Below are positions 42,267 through 50,740 of a DNA stretch of 64,000 nucleotides, piece by piece. Under the pieces are notes generated by a model that saw only the letters and a program-made list of their open reading frames with translations, did not search any database and had not been told where the DNA came from. How positions within the stretch are numbered: position 1 is the stretch's first letter; each line of letters begins with the position of its first letter. Source of the DNA: Faecalibacterium sp. HTF-F (GTDB lineage Bacteria > Bacillota > Clostridia > Oscillospirales > Ruminococcaceae). The stretch is taken from the NCBI RefSeq assembly GCF_023347535.1, contig NZ_CP094473.1, positions 1,488,001 to 1,552,000 on the forward strand, in the 5' to 3' direction. Made by a program: the position numbers and the translations under genes.

Positions 42267-44525
42267 TCAGATATCTCCGTCCGAATGCAGATCCACCGCA
42301 ACGGTGGCCTTGGACGGAAGTTTTTCCTGTTCATACAATTCCAGTGCGCTGCGCACGAGGTCGCGGAAGCGGCGGTCGTTGCGGCACTTGATGGTAAGCT
42401 TATAGCGATAGGTGTCGTTGATCTTCTCGATACTGCCGGGGGTCGGTCCCAGCACCCGCAGGGGCAGGTCCGGCTGTTTTGCTGCCTGCTGGCCCAGAAG
42501 GGCCGCAAAGCGTGCTGCGGCCCTTGCCACCTCAACTTCTTTTGCACCCGCAAAGCCGATGACGCACAGCCCGCAGAAGGGCGGGTAGAGGCCCAGCTTG
42601 CGATATGCAATTTCCTGCTCGAAGAAGGCGTCGTAGTCCTGCGCGGCGGCGAGGTTGAGGACGGGGTTGTCGGGGTCGGTGGTCTGGATGATGGCAAAGC
42701 CCGGGTCTTTGGCCCGGCCGCTGCGGCCTACCACCTGCGTGATGAGGCTGAACACGTTTTCGTAGGCACGGAAGCCCTGCGCAAACAGCAGTGAATCGAT
42801 TCCCAGCACGCCCACAAGGGTCACGTCCTCAAAATCCAGTCCCTTGGCCACCATCTGGGTGCCCACCATGATGTCGTATTCGTGATCTGCAAATTTTGCC
42901 AGCAGCTTTTCGTGAGCGTCCTTGGCCGCGGTAGAATCCTGATCCATCCGCAGCACCCGTGCATCCGGGAAGAGCTTTGCCAGCTCTTCCTCCGCTTTCT
43001 GGGTGCCGAACCCCCGGTACTGCAGCTTGCCGCCGCAGGTGGGGCAGACGGTGGGCGGTTCCATCTGGCTGCCGCAGTAGTGGCACAATACCTTATGCGC
43101 CGATTTATGGTACACCATGGGCACGCTGCATTTTTGGCACTTGAGCACCTCGCGGCAGTCCTCGCACTGGGCCATGGTCTGGTAGCCCCGGCGGTTCAGC
43201 AGCAAAATGGTCTGCTTGCCTGCGTCCAGATTGCGGCGGATGGCGTCCTCCATGGCAAGGCTGATCTCCCGCGGGTTGCCCGATGTCAGCTCGGCGCGCA
43301 TGTCCACGATCTGCACCTTCGGCAGCGGGTTGCCGCCGTAGCGCTGAGTGAGCCGCACCAGCTGGGTGCGGCCGTGCTGGGCCGCGTAAAAGCTCTCGGT
43401 GCTGGGGGTGGCGCTGGCCAGCAGCAGCAATGCACCGTTCTCTGCCGCACGCTGCCGGGCCACCTCGTGGGCAGAATAGCGGGGCGCGGATTCCGAGCGG
43501 TAGGTGTGCTCCTGCTCTTCATCGATGATGATGAGCCCGATGTTTTCCAGCGGCGAAAAAATGGCACTGCGGGTGCCCACCACAATATCGGCTCCGCCGT
43601 CCTGGATCATCTGCCATTGCAGCAGACGTTCCGTGTGGTTGAGGGCAGAGTGCTGCACCGCCACCCGGCGGCCAAACTGGCTCTTGAGCCGCAGGATCAT
43701 CTGCGGCGTCAGGCTGATCTCCGGCACCAGCACCAGCGCTTTCCGGCCCTGTTCCAAACAGTGTGCGATCAGCTTTAAAAACACAAGCGTTTTGCCGCTG
43801 CCGGTTACACCGTACAGCAATGCCGAGTGGGGCGCATCATCCTCCAGCTTTGGCAGCAGCGCATCATAAGCCGCCTGCTGTTCTGCCGTCAGGCAGATGG
43901 GCTCGTTTTTGAGCGGAATGGACGAATACAGGTCGATGGACTTGTTCACCTTGCTGCATTCCAGCACGCCTTTGGCGCACAGATTATCCAGCACAGCACG
44001 GCTGATGCCCTTGTCCTCCAGCTCGTTCAGGGTGCGGGGCCCGCCGCCCAGCAATGCCACTGCCGCCAGCTGCTTGGCAGTCGGTTTGGGCTTTTGCGGC
44101 AGCCCGCCCACAAGGCGGTAAGAGTTTTCTGTGTGGCGGGTGAGCTGCTTTTGCAGCACCGGCGTCACACCGTCTGCCGCCACAGCGGGCTTGTACTGCG
44201 CACCATAGGGAATGACCGCCTTGACCGCTTCATAATAGGTGCAGAAGGTGCGTTCCTTCAGAAAATGCACCAGCCGCAGCAGTTCCGGGGTCAGGCAGGC
44301 GGATGCCGGGGCCACGTCGAAAAGATATTTCAGCTTCGCGCTTTCCGGCTCGGCATCGCAGGCCAGCACCACGCCCATGCGGGCGCGGCTGCCGCGGCCA
44401 AAGGGCACCAGCACCATGCTGCCCAGCTTTACGGTGTCCTGCTGGTCCGGCATGACCGCGTAGGTATACAGCTTATCAAAGTGGAAGGTCGCATTGCTGA
44501 CGGCAACACCTACCGTTTTGGGCAT
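42267..44525 (-). CDS. priA: Primosomal protein N' (replication restart helicase)
   Basis: A 752-residue helicase that reloads the replisome at stalled forks. It has the N-terminal DNA-binding domain, Walker A GVTGSGKT near residue 238, DEEQEH near residue 332, and four CxxC pairs of the zinc region (CEDC, CQKC, CHYC, CPTC) at about residues 455-500. Located 16 bases before def. In most Firmicutes coaBC lies just upstream; here gmk does. Confidence 0.96.
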   Translation of the reverse strand: MPKTVGVAVSNATFHFDKLYTYAVMPDQQDTVKLGSMVLVPFGRGSRARMGVVLACDAEPESAKLKYLFDVAPASACLTPELLRLVHFLKERTFCTYYEAVKAVIPYGAQYKPAVAADGVTPVLQKQLTRHTENSYRLVGGLPQKPKPTAKQLAAVALLGGGPRTLNELEDKGISRAVLDNLCAKGVLECSKVNKSIDLYSSIPLKNEPICLTAEQQAAYDALLPKLEDDAPHSALLYGVTGSGKTLVFLKLIAHCLEQGRKALVLVPEISLTPQMILRLKSQFGRRVAVQHSALNHTERLLQWQMIQDGGADIVVGTRSAIFSPLENIGLIIIDEEQEHTYRSESAPRYSAHEVARQRAAENGALLLLASATPSTESFYAAQHGRTQLVRLTQRYGGNPLPKVQIVDMRAELTSGNPREISLAMEDAIRRNLDAGKQTILLLNRRGYQTMAQCEDCREVLKCQKCSVPMVYHKSAHKVLCHYCGSQMEPPTVCPTCGGKLQYRGFGTQKAEEELAKLFPDARVLRMDQDSTAAKDAHEKLLAKFADHEYDIMVGTQMVAKGLDFEDVTLVGVLGIDSLLFAQGFRAYENVFSLITQVVGRSGRAKDPGFAIIQTTDPDNPVLNLAAAQDYDAFFEQEIAYRKLGLYPPFCGLCVIGFAGAKEVEVARAAARFAALLGQQAAKQPDLPLRVLGPTPGSIEKINDTYRYKLTIKCRNDRRFRDLVRSALELYEQEKLPSKATVAVDLHSDGDI

Positions 44526-44545
44526 TCGTCCAGCTCCTTCAAATA

Positions 44546-45118
44546 TTATTCTGCGCTTCCGATGCGGCGGCAGATCGCCTCATACAGTGCATCGGCGCAG
44601 GTATCGACCCGGTCATTGACCAGCTTCAGGGTGAATTTATCCTGCTGGGCCAGCTCCTGCCGAGCCGTAGCAAGACGTTCCTGAATGCTGTCCTCGGTCT
44701 CGGTGCCGCGGCCGCGCAGACGGCGTTCCAGCTCCTCCACCGAGGGCGGCAGCAGGAACACGGTGGTCGCGCCGGGGAACATGCGGCGGATATTCGCTGC
44801 GCCGTGCACATCAATGACCAGAACGACCACCTTCCGGGCTGCCAGACGCTTGTCCACCTCTTCGCGCAGGGTGCCGTAGTAGTTGCCGTTGTAGAAGTTG
44901 TGCTCCACCACCTGATCGTTCTCGATCAGCTGCTGGAACTGCTCCCGGGTGCGGTAATAATAGTCCACGCCCTCCTGCTCACCGGGACGCGGTGAGCGGG
45001 TGGTGGCGGAGACGGTCTTTTCGATCTCCGGGTGTGCTTCGCGCAGTGCCTTCACCACGCTGTCCTTGCCGGTGCCTGCCGCACCGGAAACTACAAACAG
45101 ATATTTATCATTCGCCAT
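44546..45118 (-). CDS. gmk: Guanylate kinase
   Basis: A 190-residue enzyme that phosphorylates GMP. The P-loop is [12 protein letters not shown] (residues 11-22), with Asp where Ser or Gly is usual after Lys; GMP-binding stretches are [19 protein letters not shown] near residue 38 and [10 protein letters not shown] near residue 74. It overlaps remA by 11 bases. rpoZ, often next in this run, is absent. Confidence 0.95.
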   Translation of the reverse strand: MANDKYLFVVSGAAGTGKDSVVKALREAHPEIEKTVSATTRSPRPGEQEGVDYYYRTREQFQQLIENDQVVEHNFYNGNYYGTLREEVDKRLAARKVVVLVIDVHGAANIRRMFPGATTVFLLPPSVEELERRLRGRGTETEDSIQERLATARQELAQQDKFTLKLVNDRVDTCADALYEAICRRIGSAE

Positions 45119-45386
45119 GGGACGGTTCCTCCTCTGCTGTCACTCTGCTCTCCTGCCCTGCCGCGCGGTTGGCCACCGTTTCCGGCTGGAGCGCCGAGAG
45201 CACCACGTGATCGGAATCCATGATCAGCACCGCACGGGTGCTGCGGCCATAGGATGCATCGATCAGCATCCCGCGCTCCCGCGCTTCCTTGATCAGACGC
45301 TTGACCGGGGCCGAGTCCGGGCTGACGACAGCCACCACGCGGCCCGCACTGACCATATTGCCAAACCCGATGTTGATCAGCTTCAT
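45108..45386 (-). CDS. remA: RemA-like regulator (DUF370)
   Basis: A 92-residue protein starting [31 protein letters not shown], the RemA/DUF370 signature. In Bacillus it is a DNA-binding activator of biofilm matrix genes. The core ends at about residue 75 and is followed by a polar tail. It lies between yicC and gmk as in many Firmicutes. Confidence 0.92.
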   Translation of the reverse strand: MKLINIGFGNMVSAGRVVAVVSPDSAPVKRLIKEARERGMLIDASYGRSTRAVLIMDSDHVVLSALQPETVANRAAGQESRVTAEEEPSHGE

Positions 45387-45409
45387 AAATTCCTCCGGAT
45401 CTTACTTCA

Positions 45410-46288
45410 TCATTCCAGATTCTGGATCTGTTCACGGATCTTTTCGATCTCGGCCTTCATGTCCACCACGATGCGGGTGATGTCCAGATCCTGACACTTG
45501 GAACCAATGGTATTGGTCTCACGGTTCAGTTCCTGCGTCAGGAAGTCCAGCTTGCGGCCCACCGGCTCGTTCAGGGCCAGAATGTCCCGGTACTGTGCGA
45601 TATGACTGCGCAGGCGGACGGTCTCCTCGTCCACAGCAGTCTTGTCGCCAAAGATGGCGGCTTCGGTCAGCACGCGGGCATCATCGATATCGCGGTCTTC
45701 CAGAATGACCTTGAGCTTTTCATACAGGCGGGTGGTGTAAGCCTCCACACGGCCCGCGCTCAGGGTCTCCACTTTGCCGACGCATTCCTCCAGAAAATTC
45801 AGGCGGTTCTCCACATCGGCCTTCATCTTGGCACCCTCGGCGGCGCGCATTTCCACAAAGCGATCCAGCGCCTGTGCCGTAACGGCAGACACATCCTCCC
45901 ACAGCTGTTCCTCGTCCACATCCGCATGGCGGGTGGTGAGCACATCCGGGAAACGGGTGATCACCCCGGCAGAGATATCATTTTTGACGCCCAGCTGCTC
46001 GGAGATATCCCGCATGGCCTGCTGATAGCTGCGGGCCAGTTCCATGTTGACCGCAACCACGGTATCTGCGGCATCTACATTCTGTACCGTCATGCTCAGC
46101 TCCACCTTGCCGCGGGTGATGCGTTCGTTGAGCTGCTTTTTCAGTCGACTGTCCAGATAGCTGCAGGTGCGCGGGATGCGCGAAGAATACTCAAAGTAGC
46201 GAGAATTGACGCTGCGCAGTTCCACCGTGATCTCACGGCCATTGCGCACAGCAGTCCCACGGCCAAAGCCGGTCATGCTTAAGATCAT
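45410..46288 (-). CDS. yicC: YicC family endoribonuclease-type protein
   Basis: A 292-residue YicC protein with the typical start ILSMTGFGRGTAVRNGREITVELRSVNSRYFE and C-terminus GRKLDFLTQELNRETNTIGSKCQDLDI. E. coli YicC is linked to RNA turnover; the role here is inferred from the family. First gene of the long housekeeping run, with AGGAG eight bases before the ATG. Confidence 0.94.
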   Translation of the reverse strand: MILSMTGFGRGTAVRNGREITVELRSVNSRYFEYSSRIPRTCSYLDSRLKKQLNERITRGKVELSMTVQNVDAADTVVAVNMELARSYQQAMRDISEQLGVKNDISAGVITRFPDVLTTRHADVDEEQLWEDVSAVTAQALDRFVEMRAAEGAKMKADVENRLNFLEECVGKVETLSAGRVEAYTTRLYEKLKVILEDRDIDDARVLTEAAIFGDKTAVDEETVRLRSHIAQYRDILALNEPVGRKLDFLTQELNRETNTIGSKCQDLDITRIVVDMKAEIEKIREQIQNLE

Positions 46289-46390
46289 AACGTTCTCCTA
46301 TTTTCTGTTTTTCAATGTTTTTGCATACAGATTCCGGTATATGTATCCGCCTTTGGGTGCACAAGCCCATGTTACGATACATATAGCTTC

Positions 46391-46419
46391 ATTTTACTAT
46401 TCTTCGGCCCAAAATTCAA
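46391..46419 (-). promoter_or_regulatory. Promoter of the yicC run
   Basis: Minus-strand TTGAAT (46414-46419), 17-base spacer, TAAAAT (46391-46396), about 100 bases before yicC. Confidence 0.5.
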
Positions 46420-46471
46420 GGTGCACTGTTGTGCATTCCGGCCAAAATGCTCGCAATGAACGCCAATAAGT

Positions 46472-46513
46472 AAAAAAGCTCCGGCACAGAATCCAAAGAT
46501 TTTGTGCCGGAGC
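46472..46513 (-). terminator. Terminator of the helix-turn-helix gene
   Basis: Minus-strand hairpin GCTCCGGCACA/TGTGCCGGAGC followed by six Ts, right after the stop at 46519. Confidence 0.88.
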
Positions 46514-46518
46514 CTGTT

Positions 46519-46860
46519 TCAGTTGGTTTTGTACACACAGGTAACGCTTTTCTGGATCAGATCTGCGTTCAGCAGGGTCTGCTCCACCCAATGAACATTC
46601 ACTTCAATGGTATCGCGGGAGACCTCGTATTCTGCAGCAATGCTGTCCATGCTGCGGTATTCATGACGGTAGATCAGGGTCAGCACCAGCTTATCCAGCA
46701 TGGTGATCTTGGTAAAGCGCGGCTTACGCTTATGCTCCCTACGATAAGCGTCTTCCAGTGCTGCCAGCATCCGGTCAAATTCCCTTTTTCCAACGCCAAA
46801 GGTCAGCACATAGTCCCGCTCCGTAAATTCCGCAAGGCGCTGGGCAGTAACTTTTCTCAT
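46519..46860 (-). CDS. Transposase-type helix-turn-helix protein, no catalytic domain
   Basis: A 113-residue protein matching the N-terminal helix-turn-helix half of IS5-family transposases: FGVGKREFDRMLAALEDAYRR, then KITMLDKLVLTLIYRHEYRSMDSIAAEYEVSRDTIEVNVHWVEQTLL. The DDE domain is missing and no inverted repeats or second frame are seen. Yet it has its own promoter (46920-46948), a strong AAGGAGG site and a terminator. Either a remnant or a DNA-binding protein taken over by the host. Start ATG at 46860. Confidence 0.75.
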   Translation of the reverse strand: MRKVTAQRLAEFTERDYVLTFGVGKREFDRMLAALEDAYRREHKRKPRFTKITMLDKLVLTLIYRHEYRSMDSIAAEYEVSRDTIEVNVHWVEQTLLNADLIQKSVTCVYKTN

Positions 46861-46919
46861 AGGGGTCCCCTCCTTCTTTTGTGGCAATATCCGAATGCCG
46901 CGCGCATCCATTTTTATCC

Positions 46920-46948
46920 ATTATAGAGTGGGGATGTTTTCAAGTCAA
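46920..46948 (-). promoter_or_regulatory. Promoter of the helix-turn-helix gene
   Basis: Minus-strand TTGACT (46943-46948), 17-base spacer, perfect TATAAT (46920-46925); one of the best promoters in the window. Confidence 0.65.
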
Positions 46949-47041
46949 TGCATTTCATTGCCTTTTGGGGCAGATTTTTGCAAAAACATTTTCTGCCGGT
47001 TTATACGACCCATGTCATCTCCTGCCCACCGCCCTGCTATG

Positions 47042-47078
47042 CAAAAAGGGCCTCCCGCTCACAGCGGGAAGCCCTTAA
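47042..47078 (-). terminator. Terminator of the carboxyltransferase operon
   Basis: Minus-strand hairpin GGGCTTCCCGCT/AGCGGGAGGCCC followed by five Ts, about 12 bases after the stop. Confidence 0.85.
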
Positions 47079-47089
47079 AATACCGTTAC

Positions 47090-48493
47090 TTAGACGGGGT
47101 GAGACTGATTGGCGTAGTCCACATGATCGCCATCAACGCCCTGCTTCTTGGCATTGCGCTTGTCGAAGAACTTGGGTGCCACCTGCGGGAACATTGCGTA
47201 GGTCAGCACATCCTCTTCCTGCGTTGCCCACTTGGCAGCTTCCGCCTTCAGCTTGTCCATTTCGGGAGCAAGCGTATCGGCAAAGCGGCAGGTGATGGGC
47301 TGCTCGTCGCCCAGGATCTTCTTGGTGAACTCCGGCTTGATGGGAGCGGGAGTCTTGCCGTAGTCGCCATGGACCAGACCCTTGAACTCCTTGGTGACCA
47401 TCTTGTAGCGCTCACCAAGGATGACATTGAACACAGCCTGCGTACCAACGATCTGGCTGGTGGGAGTGACCAGCGGCGGATAGCCTGCATCCTCGCGGAC
47501 ACGGGGGATCTCAGCCAGCACTTCATCCAGCTTGTCTTCCTTGCCGGCATCCTTCAGCTGCTTGAGCATGTTGGAGAACATGCCGCCCGGCACCTGATAC
47601 AGCAGGGTGTTGGCATCAACGCCCAGACTCTTGGGGCTGATCTGGCCGTTGGCGATGTACTTTTCGCGCAGCTTTGCAAAGTATGCGCGGACAACGTTCA
47701 ACTGCTTCAGATCCAGACCGGTGTCATAATCGGTACCCTGCAGGGCAGCGACCAGACTCTCGGTGGGCATGTGGCTGGTGCCCAGGCTCAAGGGGCTCAT
47801 GGCGGTATCGATGATGTCGGCACCTGCCTCGATGCCCTTCAGGATGGACATGGAAGCCAGACCTGCGGTGTAGTGGCTGTGGATGTCAACAGGGATGCTG
47901 ACGGTCTCCTTCAGCTTCTTGACCAGATCGTAGCAGGTATAGGGAGTCAGCAGACCGGCCATATCCTTGATGCAGATGGAGTTTGCACCCATCTCCTCCA
48001 GAGTCTTGGCGTAGGCTGCAAAGTACTCGTTGTTGTGCACGGGGCTCAGGGTGTAGCTGATGCAGCCCTGCACATGAGCGCCTTCCTTGTTGGCTGCCTT
48101 GATAGCAGTCTGCAGGTTGCGCGGATCGTTCAGTGCATCAAAGATGCGGATGACATCGATGCCGTTTGCAACAGACTTCTGCACAAAGTACTCAACGGCG
48201 TCATCTGCGTAGGGACGATAGCCCAGCATGTTCTGGCCGCGGAACAGCATCTGCAGCTTCTGGTGAGGCAGTTCCTTGCGCAGGATGCGCAGGCGGTCCC
48301 AGGGATCTTCGTCCAGGAAGCGGATGCAGCTGTCGAACGTAGCGCCGCCCCAGCACTCCACGGAGAAGTAGTTGATCTTATCCATTTCCGGCAGGATGGG
48401 ACGCATCTCATCCATGGTCATGCGGGTTGCCAGCAGAGACTGGTGGGCATCGCGCAGGACGACCTCGGTAACCTTGATCGGCTTTTTGGCCAT
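47090..48493 (-). CDS. Pyruvate/oxaloacetate carboxyltransferase (5S-type subunit)
   Basis: A 467-residue carboxyltransferase of the oxaloacetate decarboxylase alpha/transcarboxylase 5S family. Metal and substrate residues appear in VVLRDAHQSLLATRM near residue 11, the carboxylated Lys region CIKDMAG near residue 180, and HSHYTAGLAS near residue 208 with two metal-ligand His. The usual fused biotin domain of decarboxylase alpha is missing; biotin is carried by the separate gene upstream. The ATG at 48493 has GGGAGAGG upstream; the GTG at 48502 is too close to that site. Confidence 0.88.
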   Translation of the reverse strand: MAKKPIKVTEVVLRDAHQSLLATRMTMDEMRPILPEMDKINYFSVECWGGATFDSCIRFLDEDPWDRLRILRKELPHQKLQMLFRGQNMLGYRPYADDAVEYFVQKSVANGIDVIRIFDALNDPRNLQTAIKAANKEGAHVQGCISYTLSPVHNNEYFAAYAKTLEEMGANSICIKDMAGLLTPYTCYDLVKKLKETVSIPVDIHSHYTAGLASMSILKGIEAGADIIDTAMSPLSLGTSHMPTESLVAALQGTDYDTGLDLKQLNVVRAYFAKLREKYIANGQISPKSLGVDANTLLYQVPGGMFSNMLKQLKDAGKEDKLDEVLAEIPRVREDAGYPPLVTPTSQIVGTQAVFNVILGERYKMVTKEFKGLVHGDYGKTPAPIKPEFTKKILGDEQPITCRFADTLAPEMDKLKAEAAKWATQEEDVLTYAMFPQVAPKFFDKRNAKKQGVDGDHVDYANQSHPV

Positions 48494-48509
48494 GATTGTC
48501 ACCTCTCCC

Positions 48510-48890
48510 TTAGTTCATGGAAACCAGAACGTCACCGGAGTTGACGGTGTCGCCCTTGTTGACGTTGATGGAAGCCACAGTGCCGTCCTGCGGAGCAACG
48601 ATCTCGTTCTCCATCTTCATAGCCTCCAGGATCACCAGCACATCGCCGGCCTTGACGGATGCACCGGCCTTGACCTTGACATCCAGAATGTTGCCGGGCA
48701 TGGGAGCCTTGACGGCAACAGCACCGGCAGCGCCTGCGGCAGCCTTGGGTGCAGCGGCGGGAGCCGGAGCAGCCTTAGGAGCAGCGGGTGCGGCAGGAGC
48801 TGCAGCAGCAACGGGAGCAGCACCAGCGGCAGTCTCCTCCACGGAGACGCTGTAAGCAACGCCATTGACGGTAATATTGTAGTACTTCAT
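48510..48890 (-). CDS. Biotin carboxyl carrier protein
   Basis: A 126-residue biotin carrier. The biotinylated Lys is in VILEAMKMENEI near residue 92. An N-terminal MKYYNITVNGVAYSVSVEE lead is followed by a 35-residue Ala/Pro linker before the biotinyl domain. It ferries CO2 between the two carboxyltransferase subunits on either side, like the 1.3S subunit of transcarboxylase. The ATG at 48890 has GGAGG eight bases upstream. Confidence 0.93.
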   Translation of the reverse strand: MKYYNITVNGVAYSVSVEETAAGAAPVAAAAPAAPAAPKAAPAPAAAPKAAAGAAGAVAVKAPMPGNILDVKVKAGASVKAGDVLVILEAMKMENEIVAPQDGTVASINVNKGDTVNSGDVLVSMN

Positions 48891-48938
48891 GGAAGGATCC
48901 TCCAAATCAAAATCGTATCTAAAGATTTATACAGACGA

Positions 48939-50258
48939 TTACAGGGCCATGTTGCCGTGCTTCTTGGGCAGGCGGGCAGCACGCTTGGTGCTCAGCAGCT
49001 CCAGTGCAGCAACCACGCTTGCACGGACATTCGCTGCATCGCAGGTCAGGTCAGCAGCACCGCAGGCAACCGCATTTGCTGCGCTGCACACCTCAGCGGT
49101 GTAGGCAGCAGCCTTTGCGTTGGTGGCTGCAATGATGTTGTCGGAAGCATCGATCTCTTCCTTGTACAGTACGCTGACAGCAGCACTGGGTTCCAGCGCG
49201 CTGACAGTGCAGCCGGTCACAGCAATGCGCAGATCAGCAGCGGCCAGTGCGGTGTAGACAGGGCCCACAGCCTTGCCTGCCAGCACAGCCACCTTTGCAG
49301 TGGTAGCGTCGGCATAGGTGGCAGCCAGACGGGCAGCCTCGCGGATGCCGCCTGCAATGTCATCGGTAGCGCTGGGCACGAAGCCCTCGGTATCCACAAT
49401 GGTGATCACCGGCACGCTGAAAGCATCGCACAGGCGCACAAAACGGGAAGCCTTGGCTACGCAGTTGTGGCACAGGTTCTTGCCGGTGGCCACAACACCC
49501 ACAGCGTTGCCGCCCACGGTTGCAAATGCGGTATAGACAGACTTGCCAAAGCCTGCATACAGCTCCACGGCGCTGTCCTTATCGACCACAGCGGCAGCAG
49601 CCTTTGCAGGCTCTGCACCAGCAGCCAGAACAGCAGTGGGCTGCTCGAACTCAAAGATCGCAGGGCCGGTCAGGTTGTTGGCCGGCAGCAGGCCCACGAT
49701 GTGAGCAGCCTTCTCGGCAGCTTCCGCAGCAGTGGACTCCACGATAGCAGCCACGCCAGCCTTTGCAGCGGCGGCGGCGGTACCGGCATCGGCCACCTTG
49801 TCGCCCTTGGCGGCAGAGGTGAACGGAGCGGTGAAGAACAGCTCTGCGCCCTCAGCCATGATGCAGACATCTGCATTGGCTGCGCTCAGTGCGCTGGTGC
49901 CGCCGCAGACACCCAGAACAACAGCCACCTGCGGGATCACGCCGGAAACCTTTGCGATCTGCGCATTCAGCTTTGCACTGGCGGTCAGCACGTCCAGACC
50001 CTCAGCCAGCTTTGCGCCAACGGAGTTGTAGAAGGTGACGACCGGGCAGCCAGTCTGTGCTGCCATTTCCAGAACCTTGATGTTCTTTTCAACATCCTTT
50101 ACGGTAACAGCTTCGCCATTCTGATAAACAGCGTAAGCCTGCTGACCTGCAGCATAGCCGCAGGCAGCGCTCACTGCACCATCAGCAAACAGCGCAGTGT
50201 ATTCCCCGTCATCGAAAAACTTGGCGAGGATTTCTCCCTTATTGATCTTTGAAGCCAT
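48939..50258 (-). CDS. Divergent acyl-CoA carboxyltransferase (12S-type subunit)
   Basis: A 439-residue member of the acyl-CoA carboxyltransferase family, about 70-80 residues shorter than MmdA or PccB. The N-terminal crotonase-like half is seen in ALFADGAVSAACGYAAGQQAYAV and SGVIPQVAVVLGVCGGTSAL near residue 105; the second half in VDTEGFVPSATDDIAGGIREAARLA near residue 283 and AVLAGKAVGPVYTALAAADLRIA. The usual GGAYxxM of the active loop reads GPVYTAL. Ala-rich overall. Substrate acyl-CoA unknown; acetyl-CoA or propionyl-CoA are candidates. Confidence 0.82.
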   Translation of the reverse strand: MASKINKGEILAKFFDDGEYTALFADGAVSAACGYAAGQQAYAVYQNGEAVTVKDVEKNIKVLEMAAQTGCPVVTFYNSVGAKLAEGLDVLTASAKLNAQIAKVSGVIPQVAVVLGVCGGTSALSAANADVCIMAEGAELFFTAPFTSAAKGDKVADAGTAAAAAKAGVAAIVESTAAEAAEKAAHIVGLLPANNLTGPAIFEFEQPTAVLAAGAEPAKAAAAVVDKDSAVELYAGFGKSVYTAFATVGGNAVGVVATGKNLCHNCVAKASRFVRLCDAFSVPVITIVDTEGFVPSATDDIAGGIREAARLAATYADATTAKVAVLAGKAVGPVYTALAAADLRIAVTGCTVSALEPSAAVSVLYKEEIDASDNIIAATNAKAAAYTAEVCSAANAVACGAADLTCDAANVRASVVAALELLSTKRAARLPKKHGNMAL

Positions 50259-50303
50259 GGTAAGACCTCCTGGTTGTCTGTGTGAGCTTTCAAAATTGGT
50301 TTT

Positions 50304-50332
50304 ATTATACTGAATTTTCCATAAAAATGCAA
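50304..50332 (-). promoter_or_regulatory. Promoter of the carboxyltransferase operon
   Basis: Minus-strand TTGCAT (50327-50332), 17-base spacer, perfect TATAAT (50304-50309), 46 bases before the start. Confidence 0.65.
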
Positions 50333-50339
50333 GAGCTTC

Positions 50340-50740
50340 TATAAAAGTCCATGCAAATCAACATCCGTCACACCCCGTTATATAATTTTTTAACGATTCT
50401 GCGTTCCTCTGCCAGAGTCTCCTTCTTCTACAGTTCCGGGCCATGTACGGTGCCTGCCAAATTTTTTCCTGCATTTTTGTTGATTTCGTTTGTCTCTGCC
50501 ACATTTTATTTTAAAGAAAGATATGTTACACTATATTTATATTATATTTGCAGAGTTTTTCCGGCTGGCTCAGCCGGATGCTTTGTTTTCTCAGGCGGCA
50601 GCCCCCGGCTGCACGGCGCAGGATGTCTGCTGTTTTCCGGTCTGCTTCTGCCGATCATGTAAAAAATTTTCACAGGATAGCCCGTTCCAACGCTCTGCGA
50701 CCGGCTGTCCCGCAAATTATAAGAAGAAGGTTCTGCTAAA
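50340..50740 (+). other. Intergenic region before the phosphodiesterase gene
   Basis: About 400 bases with no convincing gene. It holds an AT-rich stretch (50480-50550) with a possible plus-strand promoter (TTTAAA at 50510-50515, 16 bases, TATATT at 50532-50537) and a 7-bp hairpin CCGGCTG/CAGCCGG at 50561-50577, which would lie in a leader of about 200 bases. Confidence 0.4.

Noticed and set aside
46519..46860. A complete insertion sequence
   Set aside because: No DDE domain, no second frame and no terminal inverted repeats in the flanks.
47090..50258. Sodium-pumping oxaloacetate decarboxylase
   Set aside because: No beta (OadB) or gamma subunit gene is in or next to the operon; the three genes fit a transcarboxylase better.
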